A stretch of 64,000 nt of DNA, from contig JAFISE010000054.1 of assembly GCA_022560025.1 (NCBI GenBank), positions 1 to 64,000 on the forward strand, in the 5' to 3' direction. The position numbers were made by a program, and so were the translations under genes. Position 1 is the first letter of the stretch, and the number at the start of each line of letters is the position of its first letter. This DNA comes from Stagonosporopsis chrysanthemi. Taxonomy: Eukaryota; Ascomycota; Dothideomycetes; Pleosporales; Didymellaceae. Below the pieces are notes generated by a model. The model saw only the letters and a list, made by a program, of their open reading frames with translations, was not told the DNA's origin and searched no databases. This document shows, piece by piece, positions 42,201-54,200 of the stretch.

Positions 42201-42690
42201 GTTGATGGAAGGTGAAACGTGAGATCACAGTGCTGAAAGTGTGCTATATCAATATTCGGTCCTCATTCGGGCTGTGCGAAGGTTTTAGCCCTCAGAGACG
42301 TCCCCTTGCCTGCATGTCGATCTCTCGGTCGACTAGCCGAACATGTACTTTGTAGGAACACATAATTAAAACATGGAATCGAATAAGGAAGACCTGTTCT
42401 GGATACTCTCTACGGAACGTGCGATCTCAATACTCGTTTTGATTGGTGTATTTAGTAGGGTGTCGAAGTTTGACGACAAGTAAGGCAGACGACAGCCACG
42501 AGGCGCAACCACGCTACTGGAAATCAAGGGTCCACGCGACTCCCGCCAAACACCGTCATAGCATGTGAACACTTTCCACAGCTCCCAAACATTGCTGCCT
42601 GTGCGCAACATCAACCACACGCTTAGTGTTGTTAGAGTCAATAAGTTTGCACAAGTTCATACACAATATTGCTCCTCCATTCCACCCATC
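42201..42690. promoter_or_regulatory. Divergent promoter, cyclase / four-TM protein
   Basis: 490 bp between divergent start codons. No TATA box or known operator was recognised. Confidence 0.45.
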
Positions 42691-43406
42691 ATGGCAGCGA
42701 CACGCCTGCGCAAAACATTCCACTACCCAGACTCTTCGGACGACGAAGACACCATAGAAGCCGGCATGGACGCCGAAGGTACGGTCTCCCCTCCCCCACG
42801 CATCGCGTTACACTCATACTAACTCTCCAAAAAGATCGCGCAAACCTCGTCAGTACGCTGCAAACCCACGACACATCCTCAACCCGCCTCTACACGCTCC
42901 TCCTCCTCATCTTCCCCTTCTCGACCGCGCTGCTCACACTCCCCGGCCTCCGCGCCCTCTCAACACTCGTACCCAGCCTGCTTGCCCTGGCAAGTCTCGC
43001 CGCAACCGCGTATACACTGTACTACCTCCCCCTCCCACCGCGCAGTGCGGGCATGTCCGTCGACGGCCAGAGGACTACGACAGGGAAAGGCGAGAGCAAA
43101 AGCAAAGGCAGGAGTGTTGGAGGCTATAGGCTGGGTATCAGCACGTTGGTAGGACGCGCGGAGAGGAAAGAGGTCCCTTGGCTGTCGGACGAGGTGCAGG
43201 ATCTGCTGGCACAGTACGTTGTACTGGCTAATGCGGGAGTTTGTGGGTTGTTGGCGGTGCTGGAGCTGGTGCAAGGGAGGCAGTGGCGCGAGGGAGTAAT
43301 GGTTGGCGGGGGTTATTTGCCTGGGTTGGTGTTAACGGTTGTGTTGTGGGCGAGAAAGGAGCTAAGGGTTGTGGATATGAGTGAGCTGCAAGGGCTACGG
43401 TCGTAG
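42691..43406 (+). CDS. Four-TM membrane protein, uncharacterised
   Basis: Two exons, 42691-42778 and 42835-43406; the 56-nt intron has donor GTACGG, branch TACTAAC and acceptor AAAAG; 219 aa, in frame. The N-terminus is acidic and Ser-rich (YPDSSDDEDTIEAG), suggesting a phosphorylated cytosolic tail. Two close hydrophobic segments (LYTLLLLIFPFSTALLTL, LVPSLLALASLAATAYTLYY) are separated by a basic loop (GKGESKSKGRSVGG, then GRAERKEVPWLSDEVQDLL) from two more (YVVLANAGVCGLLAVLELV, GGGYLPGLVLTVVLWA). The layout suggests an ER or vesicle membrane protein. I do not recognise the family by name. Confidence 0.75.
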
Positions 43407-43618
43407 TCACGTTAACAAAATCACGAAAGCTGGCAGCGATTCTGATTGACTCTGAAGTGGCATGATCGAATGGTATAATGCGTAAAAAAGTGCGACCTTG
43501 GTCAAGGCCTAGGTATCGTGCAAAACGTATTTTGTCTTCCCTCCTCCTATCAAGTCTTCTCAAGACCGAAATAAGGGCTGACCATTTCTCTCTCAAGAAG
43601 TTCATCGCTGTTGCCCTC
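43407..43618. other. Convergent gap, four-TM protein / shugoshin
   Basis: 212 bp of shared 3' flank between convergent genes; no other feature seen. Confidence 0.6.
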
Positions 43619-45810
43619 CTAAAGCATCATGCTCTTCCGCCGACTAGCCATCCTCTCGGCCCTCAGCGAGCTCGTCACGTTCGACTTCTCCGCATCATCT
43701 GCTACGGTACCCTCGACCTTGGCACTCGCAGATGTTGAAGTCGATGCCTTCTTCGCATTCAACCTTGCGGCAGAGGTGCTCTTCGCCAGGCTCGTTGTGC
43801 TGGTGCTTTTGGTCGTCGCACTTCCGGCGCGCTTTTGCAGTGACGGGAGAGAACCTGCAGTCTTCTCGGGCTCCTTTGTGACTAATGCTGGGACTGAGGA
43901 GTGTCGTCGCGCGCCGCGCGCCACGTTTGCGAGATCGGTGCTTGCACTTTTGGAGTCGACGGGAGACGACTCGTTGAACTCGAATATGGCGAGATCGTCC
44001 TTCTCTACTGGCTCTGTCTTCACAGTAGGCTCCTTGTCGTTAACTGACTCGAATACCGGCTCGTCTAGAACCTTAACTGTAAAATTCGATGATGCCCTTC
44101 GGTTTGCTGTACTTGTCTGATCGATCAACGCGGATATTGCTTTTGACGTCGTTGATAGGTTCGTTTGTGTTGACTCAAGCGGTGATGCGTTATCTCGTCG
44201 GTCGAGTTTCTGTCGTAACGGGCTTCCTGCCTCAGCATCCTCTTCTCCTCCTTCATGCTTAATAGCCACCCTTCCTGTCGTAAGTGGCGCCAGCTTCATC
44301 TCCACGCTCGTTTTTCGCTCCGTCTGAGGGACAACGACAGCATCGGCCAACTTGCCATCCCGGCGCATCTTGGCGGCTAGACTTGGCTCTTTGTAGCTGA
44401 CCTGCGGACGCGCTCTCCGTGATGGTCTTCCAGCCTGTCCTGTCTGATTTCCTGAGCTAACATCACCAGGCGGCGGAGTGTCCTTGTTGTCCGTTCGAGA
44501 TGTTGAGGGCTCTGTGGACGTGGGGGAGAAGACAGCGTCGGCACCAGGCGTCTTTGGCGGAAGGGCGTCGAGGTTAATCTCAGCGACAGGAACAAGCTCA
44601 GGAACTGCAAGCATGGGGACCTCGGGCGGTGTGATAGTTCGCGAAACAGAGAGACGTGGGCGACCTCGAGGATTTACGGTTGGCAACTTCTTTTTCTGTG
44701 GCTTCTCTAACTCTTTCAAAGATGATCGTTGCTTCTTTGGTGATAGCACTGGATCAGTGTTGACAGATTCTGAGGGTGTCAGTTCAAGGTCGCATATACA
44801 AGGAGGCCGCTGGACTTACTGCTGCTGAGGACTGGCCGGGCTGGAGATGAGGGTCTAGGCTCCTCAAAAGCTACGTTTGTCTCTGCTTCGTCGGTGTTTC
44901 TGCGACTGAAGTCGAAATCCTCGTCCTGCGCCTGCGGTTGGTCCAGGTCTTCCTGTACACTGAATTTCCTCTTAGCTCCAGTACGTGCCAGCTTGCCTGG
45001 TTTCTCTTTGACTTCTTCCGGAGATTCAAAAACGGATATGCGACGAATGTTGAGCTTGGGCCCACTCTCCCTCCGCTTCTTCCGCGTCTCCAGGTTCATA
45101 GGTAGCACAGGCTCGTCTTCCACGGGGCCTTCCTCAGCACCTGCACCATCCATCGGTTGATCTGGGTCAGGGTTGGGATTGAATGCGATAGGCTCTTCGA
45201 CTTCAAAGCTCGACGTTGGCGGAGGGCCAAGGTCCGGTGACTGGCTTTCGGGGTCGTCCAGTAGGTTCCGGATTTCGTCTGCGTTCATTGTACGTCGAGG
45301 ATAGTCCTTGCCCTCGTTGATCGTGGGCATCATACGGTCCTCCACTTCCTGAATGCACAGTCCACTCCTGAAGTTGCGTTCTTGTGGGCGATGTCTGGCA
45401 AGATGCTGGCTCTTGCGCCTTCTCTCTGTTTGCTTTGGCTGGCCTAGTGAAGCAACTAAGCTTCCAAGCTCTTGCATCTTGGTTTCCAACTGAGACCTGA
45501 CAGCATCGATGTTGTCGAGCGAAAGAGTACTGGCCTGCTTATCGACGGTGTGTTGGAGGTGCATCGCGCGTTCGCGGAGGGCTAGGTTTTCGGCGAGCAG
45601 GCGAGAGCAATCACTTTCGAGTACACGAATGCGCATTGACTGCTGCGAGTTGGTTCTGTCTCGTCATCAGTATGCGCCCTACTCGAGTCTCTCAGCTGAG
45701 ACGCACTTTGCCAGCTCCCGGTTCTGCCGCAGAAAGCGACGCTTCACAACCTCCATGTTGTCGGCCGACGGCTGAGGAGCAGCCACCGGCGGCTCGTTCA
45801 AGCGCGCCAT
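43619..45810 (-). CDS. sgo1: Shugoshin
   Basis: Three exons: 45810-45707, 45655-44820, 44769-43619; introns 51 and 50 nt; 696 aa, in frame. The N-terminal coiled coil (about 20-110) carries the family signature across the first splice: KRRFLRQNRELAKTNSQQSM, then RIRVLESDCSRLLAENLALR. The C-terminal SGO basic box is at about 428-450 (GRPSRRARPQVSYKEPSLAA, then KMRR), which binds phosphorylated histone H2A. The middle is Ser/Pro-rich and disordered. Shugoshin recruits PP2A-B56 through the coiled coil to protect centromeric cohesin from separase and to sense tension. It shares a 294-bp divergent promoter with dad2. Start MARLNEPPVAAPQP chosen because the upstream in-frame stretch is not conserved. 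Confidence 0.92.
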
Positions 45811-46104
45811 GAGCGCAGGATAGGTATGCGGAGGCTGAAGATAGTGTATGGAACGTATGCGATAGCGGTGCCGCGGCGATCTAGGACGTGTGTCGTTCGT
45901 TGTTTCCGTTTGGTTTTCGTCATAGTCGAAAAGCTGCGGGCGTTGTTTACCTAGCAACGGCAAGCTAGCCGTTTGTGTTGACAGCTCCACTTTCGTGCCG
46001 CATTCACTCGCGACAACACGTGAGGGGTCAACGCGCACTGCTCAACTGCACAACGACAGCAACGACAGCCGGTTCTTCGCAGCTCGCATACTGACCGATC
46101 AGTC
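45811..46104. promoter_or_regulatory. Divergent promoter of sgo1 and dad2
   Basis: 294 bp between the two start codons. A forkhead-type site TTGTTTAC (GTAAACAA on the other strand) lies at 45943-45950, near the middle, and a CACGTG palindrome at 46017-46022. Forkhead factors drive G2/M genes in yeasts, fitting the products; regulation itself is inferred. Confidence 0.6.
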
Positions 46105-46662
46105 ATGTCCAACTTCTCTCGTCCTATGCCGTCGCATCTGCGAGGTCAGTCGATGGGCGCGTCGCAGCAATCTACTTTCTTGCAGCAGAAAATCGCCGAC
46201 AAGAAGGTTGAGCTCGCGAATCTCAAGGATCTGCAAGCACTGAGCGGCGGTCTAGCAGACCAGATGCAGATGCTGGCTGATAAGCTGCAAACGCTATCGA
46301 GTGGCACTGAAGGTGCGTAACAACGACAAAAGCCGAGCTACAATTCTAATTTGAAATCTCATAATATTGATCCAAGAGCATACACTGACACTCCATGTCT
46401 AGCTGTCGCAGCGGTACTTTCGAACTGGCACAACGTTCTTCGTGCTATCAACATGGCCTCCAGTACGTATTGTTTGCGCACAGTGGAAGCGCGCTCTCTG
46501 ACAAAACTAGCCATGATGCCTAAACCAAAGGGAGAGGAGGATATCGAGGAGAAGGAAGAGAACCAGCAACCTTTGCCGCAAACTCTTGTTCGAATTCCCA
46601 CTCAGCATGCTCCGGCTGTTATCGAGCAAGCCAATGCTGGCGCAGCAGCCGCAGCGGAATGA
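46105..46662 (+). CDS. dad2: DASH/Dam1 complex subunit Dad2
   Basis: Three exons: 46105-46312, 46403-46462, 46511-46662; introns 90 and 48 nt; 139 aa, in frame. The conserved region is LQQKIADKKVELANLKDLQA, with LSGGLADQMQMLADKLQTLS, then (across the first splice) EAVAAVLSNWHNVLRAINMA, the Dad2 signature. The C-terminus is acidic then Ala/Gln-rich. Dad2 is part of the heterodecameric DASH ring that couples kinetochores to microtubule plus ends. The second, 60-nt exon codes mainly for the signature. Confidence 0.92.
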
Positions 46663-48033
46663 AAATCGGGGACATATGCAGATGTCGAGAGGTCTACCAT
46701 AACCAACGGCCAGCTTATCCACAGAGACAAGCTTTGAAAAATACGTTCCAGTACTGCGTCTCTCTTCCGATCGAATGCACGCGAGCAGACACGTTCAGCA
46801 GCACGATGCGTCAGGCTCTAAAGGACGACATGCCAACACCAGGCTCAGCGCCAGGAGGGGTACGACAGGGAACTAAGGTGTTGATCTGTGGATAGTTTCA
46901 GCAAGCAGAGATCGAAGGGATTATTCTAGCCAGAGAACAGCAGAGAGCACGAAAGAATTGAATGTACGCAAGATTTTGAGCGACCTCACTCCTCGAGTTC
47001 CTGTCTTGTGACGCTTACAGCCTAGTGTCGCCAAGCCTCACACGAACAAAACCTGCGAAGTGACGCGTGCTTCTTTTGCTCACATATTGTCAACGGTCTC
47101 CTATAACCCTAAGGTTATTCCTAACTACATGGAAAATGCCTTAATTCCAGGAGAACCCAGAAGAATTGCACAGCCGTTCTAATCCTGAAGCTCGCTCGCG
47201 TCGACTTTCGAGTCGGTATTGGAGCTCCGGGTTCGCTTTAGGCCAACATACTCTTTCGCCAACGCTTTGTGACTTTCGCCCATGACACCTGCGTGTCTTT
47301 TACAGTCTTATATGAGCATGACAGATGAGGGGGCGGCGTCGCATCCTTGTCTTTGATTTGAAGGGGTGATGGTGTCCTCTCAGCTCGGAATTGTCGCCGC
47401 CATTTCCTTACATTGCGACGTGTGCGCTAAAGCATCAGTCATCCAACACACGAAAGCTGAGTTACTGTTCAAGTCCATGTGGGTGGCCACGAGTGCTCCA
47501 CAGATTCGACTGGCCGGCAATTAACGAGTACGATCGATGGAAGGGACCCCGCGTTCCCACTACATGTGTGATGCCGCCGAAGAAAGGTCATCGAGCCATG
47601 GCGAGGCTGACGAGCAGCGGACCCCAACATTACAATATTTGCCGAGTCGTGATTCGCGCGATTATCTCTTTTGACCTATTTGCTGACGGTTGTCCATTGC
47701 CTTCTGGCCTTGCAGCTGCTGTTCTAGCCCACAAGCTTGACGTTCGAGCTCGTATCTCTTTTCGTGCTGCGCAATCGGTCCCAATGTCTCATAGCAAGCA
47801 GCATGGCTTGGCTGGACTGCATCCGGCGACCATCAAGTGGCGTCGCGCAACGGTCAGTAGATACGATCGCCCTGCAGACGCTACTGTACGAATGGCAGCA
47901 TCGCTCAGCCTTGCGCGAGGTTTAGTACTTACAGGTTGGTCAAGCAGCCGAGAGCTGTCTCCTTTCTTTGTTCTCGACTTTCCACAAAGTGCACTGCACG
48001 TCCATAGATGCCAAAGTGCCATGATTGCTTATC
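46663..48033. other. 1.4-kb gene-poor stretch
   Basis: dad2 3' flank and kelch-gene promoter. Near 47103-47118 an ATAACC-CTAA-GGTTAT inverted repeat includes one telomere-like AACCCTAA unit, too little to call a telomeric repeat. A 239-codon plus-strand frame at 47391-48110 lacks any motif and overlaps the kelch start in another frame. Confidence 0.5.
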
Positions 48034-50579
48034 ATGACACGTCTTCGAATATACCTGTTCGTAGCATTATGTCTCATCGGTCTATCTTATCAGAAAGACC
48101 CTATCGTTGACTTGTAGGTAGCCTTCTCAACCCTTTTTGCCTGATTAGGATGGATGACACAGTGCGCCCTCGGATCCTCTTTGCCTCCTGAGCATCGGTA
48201 TGCTTAGAACGTCAAGTCTTGTTCGGCGATGTCCATTTTATCTTCTCATGCCATATAAGCTGTTTACTGACCTATATACAGCTGCCGAAGGTGGGGTCAT
48301 CAAACAGCACAAGTGGACGGAAGGCTGTACATTGATGGTGGCATGGTAGATTGGAGCGTGGGCGATGCAAACTTCACAAGTGAGACACCAGCCGTTCACG
48401 TTCTTGCAGATATTGACGATGAGTTAGACACAGCGTTACTTTTCAGCGACCTCAACTCTTCGGTCCCGGGACTCGGTCAACCTTACCAGTACGCAAACCT
48501 CTCAAAACCCTCTGATGTACCCAGTGTCTCTGGAGGTATTCTCTGGTCCGATGAGGTCAACAAGTGCTTCTACCAGTTTGGGGGCACCTTTATGGACGGC
48601 GCGCCTGCCGATTTTAGCATGTGGACCTACGACGTGATTCTCGATCAGTGGAAACAAACCGACACCAAGAAGGCTGGTGATCTCCCTACGGAGCGTGCAG
48701 CTTATGGTGCCGGCACACATATCGAGGGTTTAGGCTTAGGGTTCTACTTTGGAGGTTATAAGAGTAATTTGACAGAGCCAGATTGGTACGGTCCTGCAAT
48801 CGCAACCTCGGATCTTGTACTTTTCGAATATGGCACTGGATACCTCTCCAACAACAGTGGGCCTACAGACAATGTGGGGAGGGCTGAAGGACAGATGGTC
48901 TACGTGCCAGTATCAGAAAGTGGCGTGCTTGTGTATTTCGGTGGCATTGAAGATCCACAACAGAATGGAACCTCTGTACCAGTGAGTCGCAATAATCCAT
49001 GCCTTCTGCGAATATCATTTAACATGTTGACTAAGGCAAATATGAGCGTACGTTGGATGATAGTATCGAGCCAGCATTTTCCCGGTGCTAACGTAGCATA
49101 GAAAATACACATGTACGACGTGCAGTCGTCAAAATGGTACACTCAAACCGCCACTGGCGATATTCCAGGCGCGCGTCGGCAGTTTTGCGCTGGCGTCACC
49201 TGGGCCGATGACCGGTCTTCGTACAACATGTAAGTAAATCACCTTGTTGCGTCTTTGATCAGAGCTGAACTTTTCACAGCTATCTTTACGGCGGCTACGG
49301 TTTCGGGGACCCGCTCGCCTACGACGATGGTTACATCCTTACACTCCCATCGTTCACATGGATCAAAGTGTTTCCTATAAACAACAGCACCGGGGCATTT
49401 CCTCACGGAGGCTGCAGCGCGAATGTAGTCAACAAGGCTCAGATGATCATCATTGGAGGATGGTTCCCAAACTTTGATCGATGCGATTCGCCACAAGTGC
49501 AGGGACAACACGCTATGAACCTTGGGTACACTGGCAACAGAAAGGCTTTGTGGGAAACGTACGATCCGGCAGTCTCAGAGTACCTCGTTCCGACCCCTAT
49601 TGTATCTGCTATTGGTGGCGGGTAAGTCCTGCTCCCTTTCAAGCTCAAGCGTACTATGGCTAACCACTGCAGGCCTACCGGTGGAGCGACCAAAACAGCC
49701 CCAGCTTCATGGGATAGTCCCGACCTGGCTGTATACTACACTGTACAGGCTGCATCAGTCACACGAACAGCGACGCGTACACTGCCGTCCAGCACCGGTA
49801 CCTCCTCTGGGGGGTCGAATAGAAGCAGGGTAGCCGCGATCGTTGGTGGTGTCGTGGGAGGACTCACTGCGCTCATCGTCATACTGTCTCTCATACTATT
49901 CTGTCTACACCGCAAAAAGAAGAAGTCCGAGCAAGGGCAGCAAGAACTGCCTGCCGAGTCCCCACCGCCAGTGGAGTTGGGTGTTGCCACTCCACCACAG
50001 GAACTGCCAGCGCATGTGTTGGACAAGTATGAGCCTTTGCAACAGCGACAAGAACAATGCTCATCGTATTCCGGGACTACTGCTCGACACACCCTACATT
50101 CCGTGTGTACCCAGCAGTCAGTAGTGTCTGGATCACCGCCGTACTTGACTCTCTACGAGTCTCCCCACAATGCTAGCTATGTGCAGCCAGCATATCCACA
50201 AAGTATACACGCTCAAACTCCATCCTGGCAGCACGCTCAGCTCTCAACTACAGACACGCGGTACTCGCAACAGAGCCACTCGTCGCCAGCTTCACCCTCG
50301 CCCCCATCATACGCTCCGCGAGAGGCGCAGCTCTACTACCCGCCGCCTCGAGAAGCAGTTTATCAGACACCAATAGTGCCTCCAGCCGAGTACAGTGGCT
50401 ACGAATCTGTGCAATACCACGACGGTGCTTCGTCGCCATTGTCGCCGCCACCAGCCAGCACGATGCCAACACCTACACAATTCTACGCACGACCTGCAGC
50501 ATTTCCCCGTGATGCGGAGCCAGAGTATGCACAGCCACCTACAGACGGTGAGAGGTATGGAAACAGCCTGAAGCCGTAA
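48034..50579 (+). CDS. Kelch-repeat type I membrane protein
   Basis: Six exons: 48034-48113, 48282-48981, 49036-49047, 49102-49229, 49280-49621, 49673-50579; 722 aa, in frame. A signal peptide (MTRLRIYLFVALCLIGLSYQ) is joined by the first intron to DFCRRWGHQTAQVDGRLYID, the usual start of this fungal kelch family. Kelch blades run to about residue 420 (KCFYQFGGTF, GLGFYFGGYK, SGVLVYFGGIED, YLYGGYGFGD, QMIIIGGWFPNFDRCD). A Ser/Thr stalk follows, then one membrane helix (~474-496, VAAIVGGVVGGLTALIVILS), a KKKK stop-transfer and a ~220-residue Pro/Gln/Tyr-rich cytosolic tail. The third exon is only 12 nt (codes Ala-Asn-Met-Ser) and restores the spacing before KIHMYDVQSSKW. Ligand unknown; a cell-surface or wall-sensing role is possible. 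Confidence 0.85.
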
Positions 50580-51201
50580 CAACGGCCGAGGTACGGGCGT
50601 CTTGTCGTGGAGCCATCATCACTACATATAGGTGCTGCGGTGCTTGCAGGACATGTCCGGGAGTGTGATTTGCGCGGAGCCGAGTGATACCCAGCGCGCT
50701 TTCAGACAGGAGACATACATATAGTAAATGAAAAAGTATTAGTAATGAAGTGGAACTCTGTGAAATCTGCAGTGCGGTGTGTTGTCTTGCGCGTGGGTCC
50801 TGGTTGGCACTAGCTTTCTCGGCGACATTCAGTCGACGCAGCAGCCGGGCGCGTCTCCTCGTCGTGCTTTTGTACATACTTTGCCAACCCACGCCAACCC
50901 AGCGCAGAGCTTTGAGACGACAAGCAAGCGGCTGCACGGCCTCGTATCGCACTCACCAACCACGCAACCCACCTCGCTTGTCACATCCTCCGACCTAGGT
51001 GCCTGCCGGCAGCCTCGCTCCGCGCTCGACGTGCCCCACCTCGTCTTCTCGAATCCAGCCCACGCGCGCCGGCCGCCAACGCCTCGCTGCCCGCCGCAAC
51101 AACCACGCCGACACAGTCTCCGACTGCTGCAGAGCCTACCGGGGCCACCGACATACCAGCCAGCCGAATAGGGAGCTGTCCTCACAGCGAAGCTGCCCGC
51201 C
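50580..51201. other. Intergenic gap, kelch gene / crm1
   Basis: 622 bp containing the kelch 3' flank and a C-rich crm1 leader. No other gene recognised. Confidence 0.6.
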
Positions 51202-54200
51202 ATGTCCATCTCCATTGAGGAGCTCGACGCCACAGTGCGCGCCTTCTTCGAGGGCCGCGGCGACACAGTACGTGATCTGCATAGCTCTCACCAGCTCACG
51301 AGACCAGAACACAGTTAACAATGCTCGTTTTGTAGCAGAGACAAGCTCAGGCGACGCTGAACCAGGTATGCTGATACGCCCTCGCTGCGCCCGCGAGTGC
51401 ATCTGCTGACAAACTCTCCAGTTCAAAGAGAACCCAGATGCCTGGCTCCTGGTCGATAAGATCCTCTCTGACGCACAGTATCCGCAGACCAAGTGTGCGT
51501 GTCGCCAAACATCAGGAAAGCAGTATTAAGAATTGCACTAACACCAAACAGACATCGGCCTGCAGGTCCTTGACAATGTGATCATGACCCGATGGAAAGT
51601 CCTTCCCCGCGACCAATGTCAAGGTATGTTGAGCGCACGATACTTGAGACTGGAGCTTGCTGACCTCGACAGGCATTCGCAACTTCATCGTCAACTTCAT
51701 CATCCAGCTGTCAAATGACGACGATCGCCGCCGCTCCGAACGCACCCTGCTCAACAAGCTGAACCTCGTCCTGGTTTCTGTTCTCAAACAAGAGTGGCCC
51801 CACAACTGGCCGACATTCATAAACGAGATCATCTCGTCATGCCACAGCGGGTTAGGGATCTGCGAGAACAACATGGTCATTCTGAGACTGCTTTCTGAAG
51901 AGGTCTTCGACTACTCAGAGGAGCAGATGACGTCCACAAAGCGCAGAGAGCTCAAGCAGAGCATGTGCGACGAGTTCACCTCTATCTACCAGCTCTGTTC
52001 TGAGGTTCTGCGCACGGCAACCGAGGCTTCCCTTATCAAGGCAACGCTTGAGACATTACTGCGCTTCCTGAACTGGATTCCCCTGGGCTACATCTTCGAG
52101 ACACCACCCAGCGGCCAGAGCCTCATCGAGACTCTGCGCAGTCGCTTCCTCGAAGTCCCAGAGTTCCGTAACATCACTTTGAAGTGCTTGACTGAGATCG
52201 CAGGTCTTCACACCGAGCCCGCCTACGACGATAAGCTCGTCCAGATGTTTACAGAAACATTGACCGCGATCTCGAAGATCATCCCTCTGTCTCTGGACCT
52301 CAAACAAACCTACGCATCGAGCAACAGCAGGGACCAGGAGTTTGTTCTCAACCTCGCGCTATTCCTGACGAACTTCTTCACTTCGCACTTGGCTGTTATT
52401 GAAAACCTCATGAACAGGGACTTCCTCACCCACGGTCATTTCTACCTCATTCGCATTAGTCAAATTGACGATCGCGAGATCTTCAAGATCTGCCTTGAGT
52501 ACTGGACCAAGCTTGTCTCCGAGCTCTACGACGAGATGCAGGCACTTCCGATCACCGACATGAACCCTCTCCTCAACATGGGCATCACAACCGGTGCTCC
52601 CCGCGATTCTTCGATGATGGCGAACTATCCTCTGCGTAAGAACAAGTATACCGAGATCTTGTCGAACTTGCGAACCGTCATGATTGAGAAGATGGTCAGA
52701 CCAGAGGAAGTTCTTATTGTCGAGAACGATGAGGGTGAGATTGTCCGCGAATTCGTCAAGGAGAGCGACACGATTCAGCTTTACAAGTCAACGCGCGAGT
52801 GCTTGGTCTTCCTGACGCATTTGGATGTTAACGACACCGAGCAAATCATGTCCGAGAAGCTGGCGCGCCAGGTTGATGGTTCGGAATGGTCATGGGCGAA
52901 CTGCAACACCCTCTGCTGGGCCATTGGTTCCATCTCTGGAGCAATGAATGAGGAGACAGAGAAGCGATTCTTGGTCACGGTGATTAAGGATCTTCTAGGC
53001 CTCACGGAGATGAAGCGTGGCAAGGACAACAAGGCCGTCGTCGCTAGTAACATCATGTACATTGTTGGCCAGTACCCGCGATTCCTCAAGGCACACTGGA
53101 AGTTCTTGAAGACTGTCGTCAACAAGCTCTTCGAGTTCATGCACGAGACGCACGAGGGTGTCCAGGACATGGCTTGCGACACTTTCATCAAGATCGCCAA
53201 CAAGTGTAGACGACACTTTGTTGCGCTCCAGCCCGGCGAGAACGAGCCTTTCATTGACGAGATCGTACGGAACTTGCGAAAGATCACCGCAGATCTGTCG
53301 CCTCAGCAAGTGCACACCTTCTATGAAGCTTGCGGTTACATGATCAGTGCTCAGGGGCAGAAGAGCATGCAAGAGCGCTTGATTCATGACTTGATGGCTC
53401 TCCCTAACTCAGCTGTAAGTTTTGCAGGCCTTAAGGATTGTATAATCACTGACAACTTCACAGTGGGATAACATTATCGCTCAAGCCAACCAAAACCCTG
53501 CGTGCTTGCAAGACTCAGAGATCATCAAGATTGTCGGCAACATCATGAAGACAAATGTTGCTGCATGCGGCTCAATCGGATCCTACTTCTACCCTCAGAT
53601 CGGGCGGATATATTTCGATATGCTGACGATGTACCGCGCTAGCTCGCAGCTCATTGACGAGGCTGTGCAACGCGAAGGTAACATTGCGACCAAGATGCCC
53701 AAGGTTCGCGGTCTGCGAACGATCAAAAAGGAAATCCTCAAGCTTATCAACACTTATGTTGAGAAGGCCGATGATCTTGAGATGATCCACAACAACATCG
53801 TCCCCAAGCTGCTCGAGGCTGTCCTGATCGACTACAAGAACAACGTGCCGGATGCTCGTGAGGCCGAGGTGCTGAACGTTATGACTACGATCGTCAACAA
53901 GCTACATGTACGTTGGACTCCCAAGACGAGCAAACATTTTGTTGGTCTCGCTCAGCCACGGTCCTGCCATTTGCTAATCGTGAACAGAGCATGATGGAGG
54001 ATCAGATCATCAACATTATGGACAGCGTCTTTGAGTGCACCCTGGATATGATCAATAAGGACTTCTCCGAGTACCCAGAACACCGCGTTGAGTTCTTCAA
54101 GCTTCTCCGAACCATCAACCTGCGCTGCTTCCCCGCTCTGCTGCGACTGGATGCCCGCTCCTTCAAGTTCGTCATTGACTCCTGCATGTGGGCCAGCAAG

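Noticed and set aside
47103..47118. Telomere-like AACCCTAA
   Set aside because: Only one unit, inside a short inverted repeat; no array, so not a telomeric or interstitial telomere repeat.
47391..48110. 239-codon plus-strand frame before the kelch gene
   Set aside because: No motif, and it overlaps the kelch signal-peptide exon in another frame; the kelch start is much better supported.
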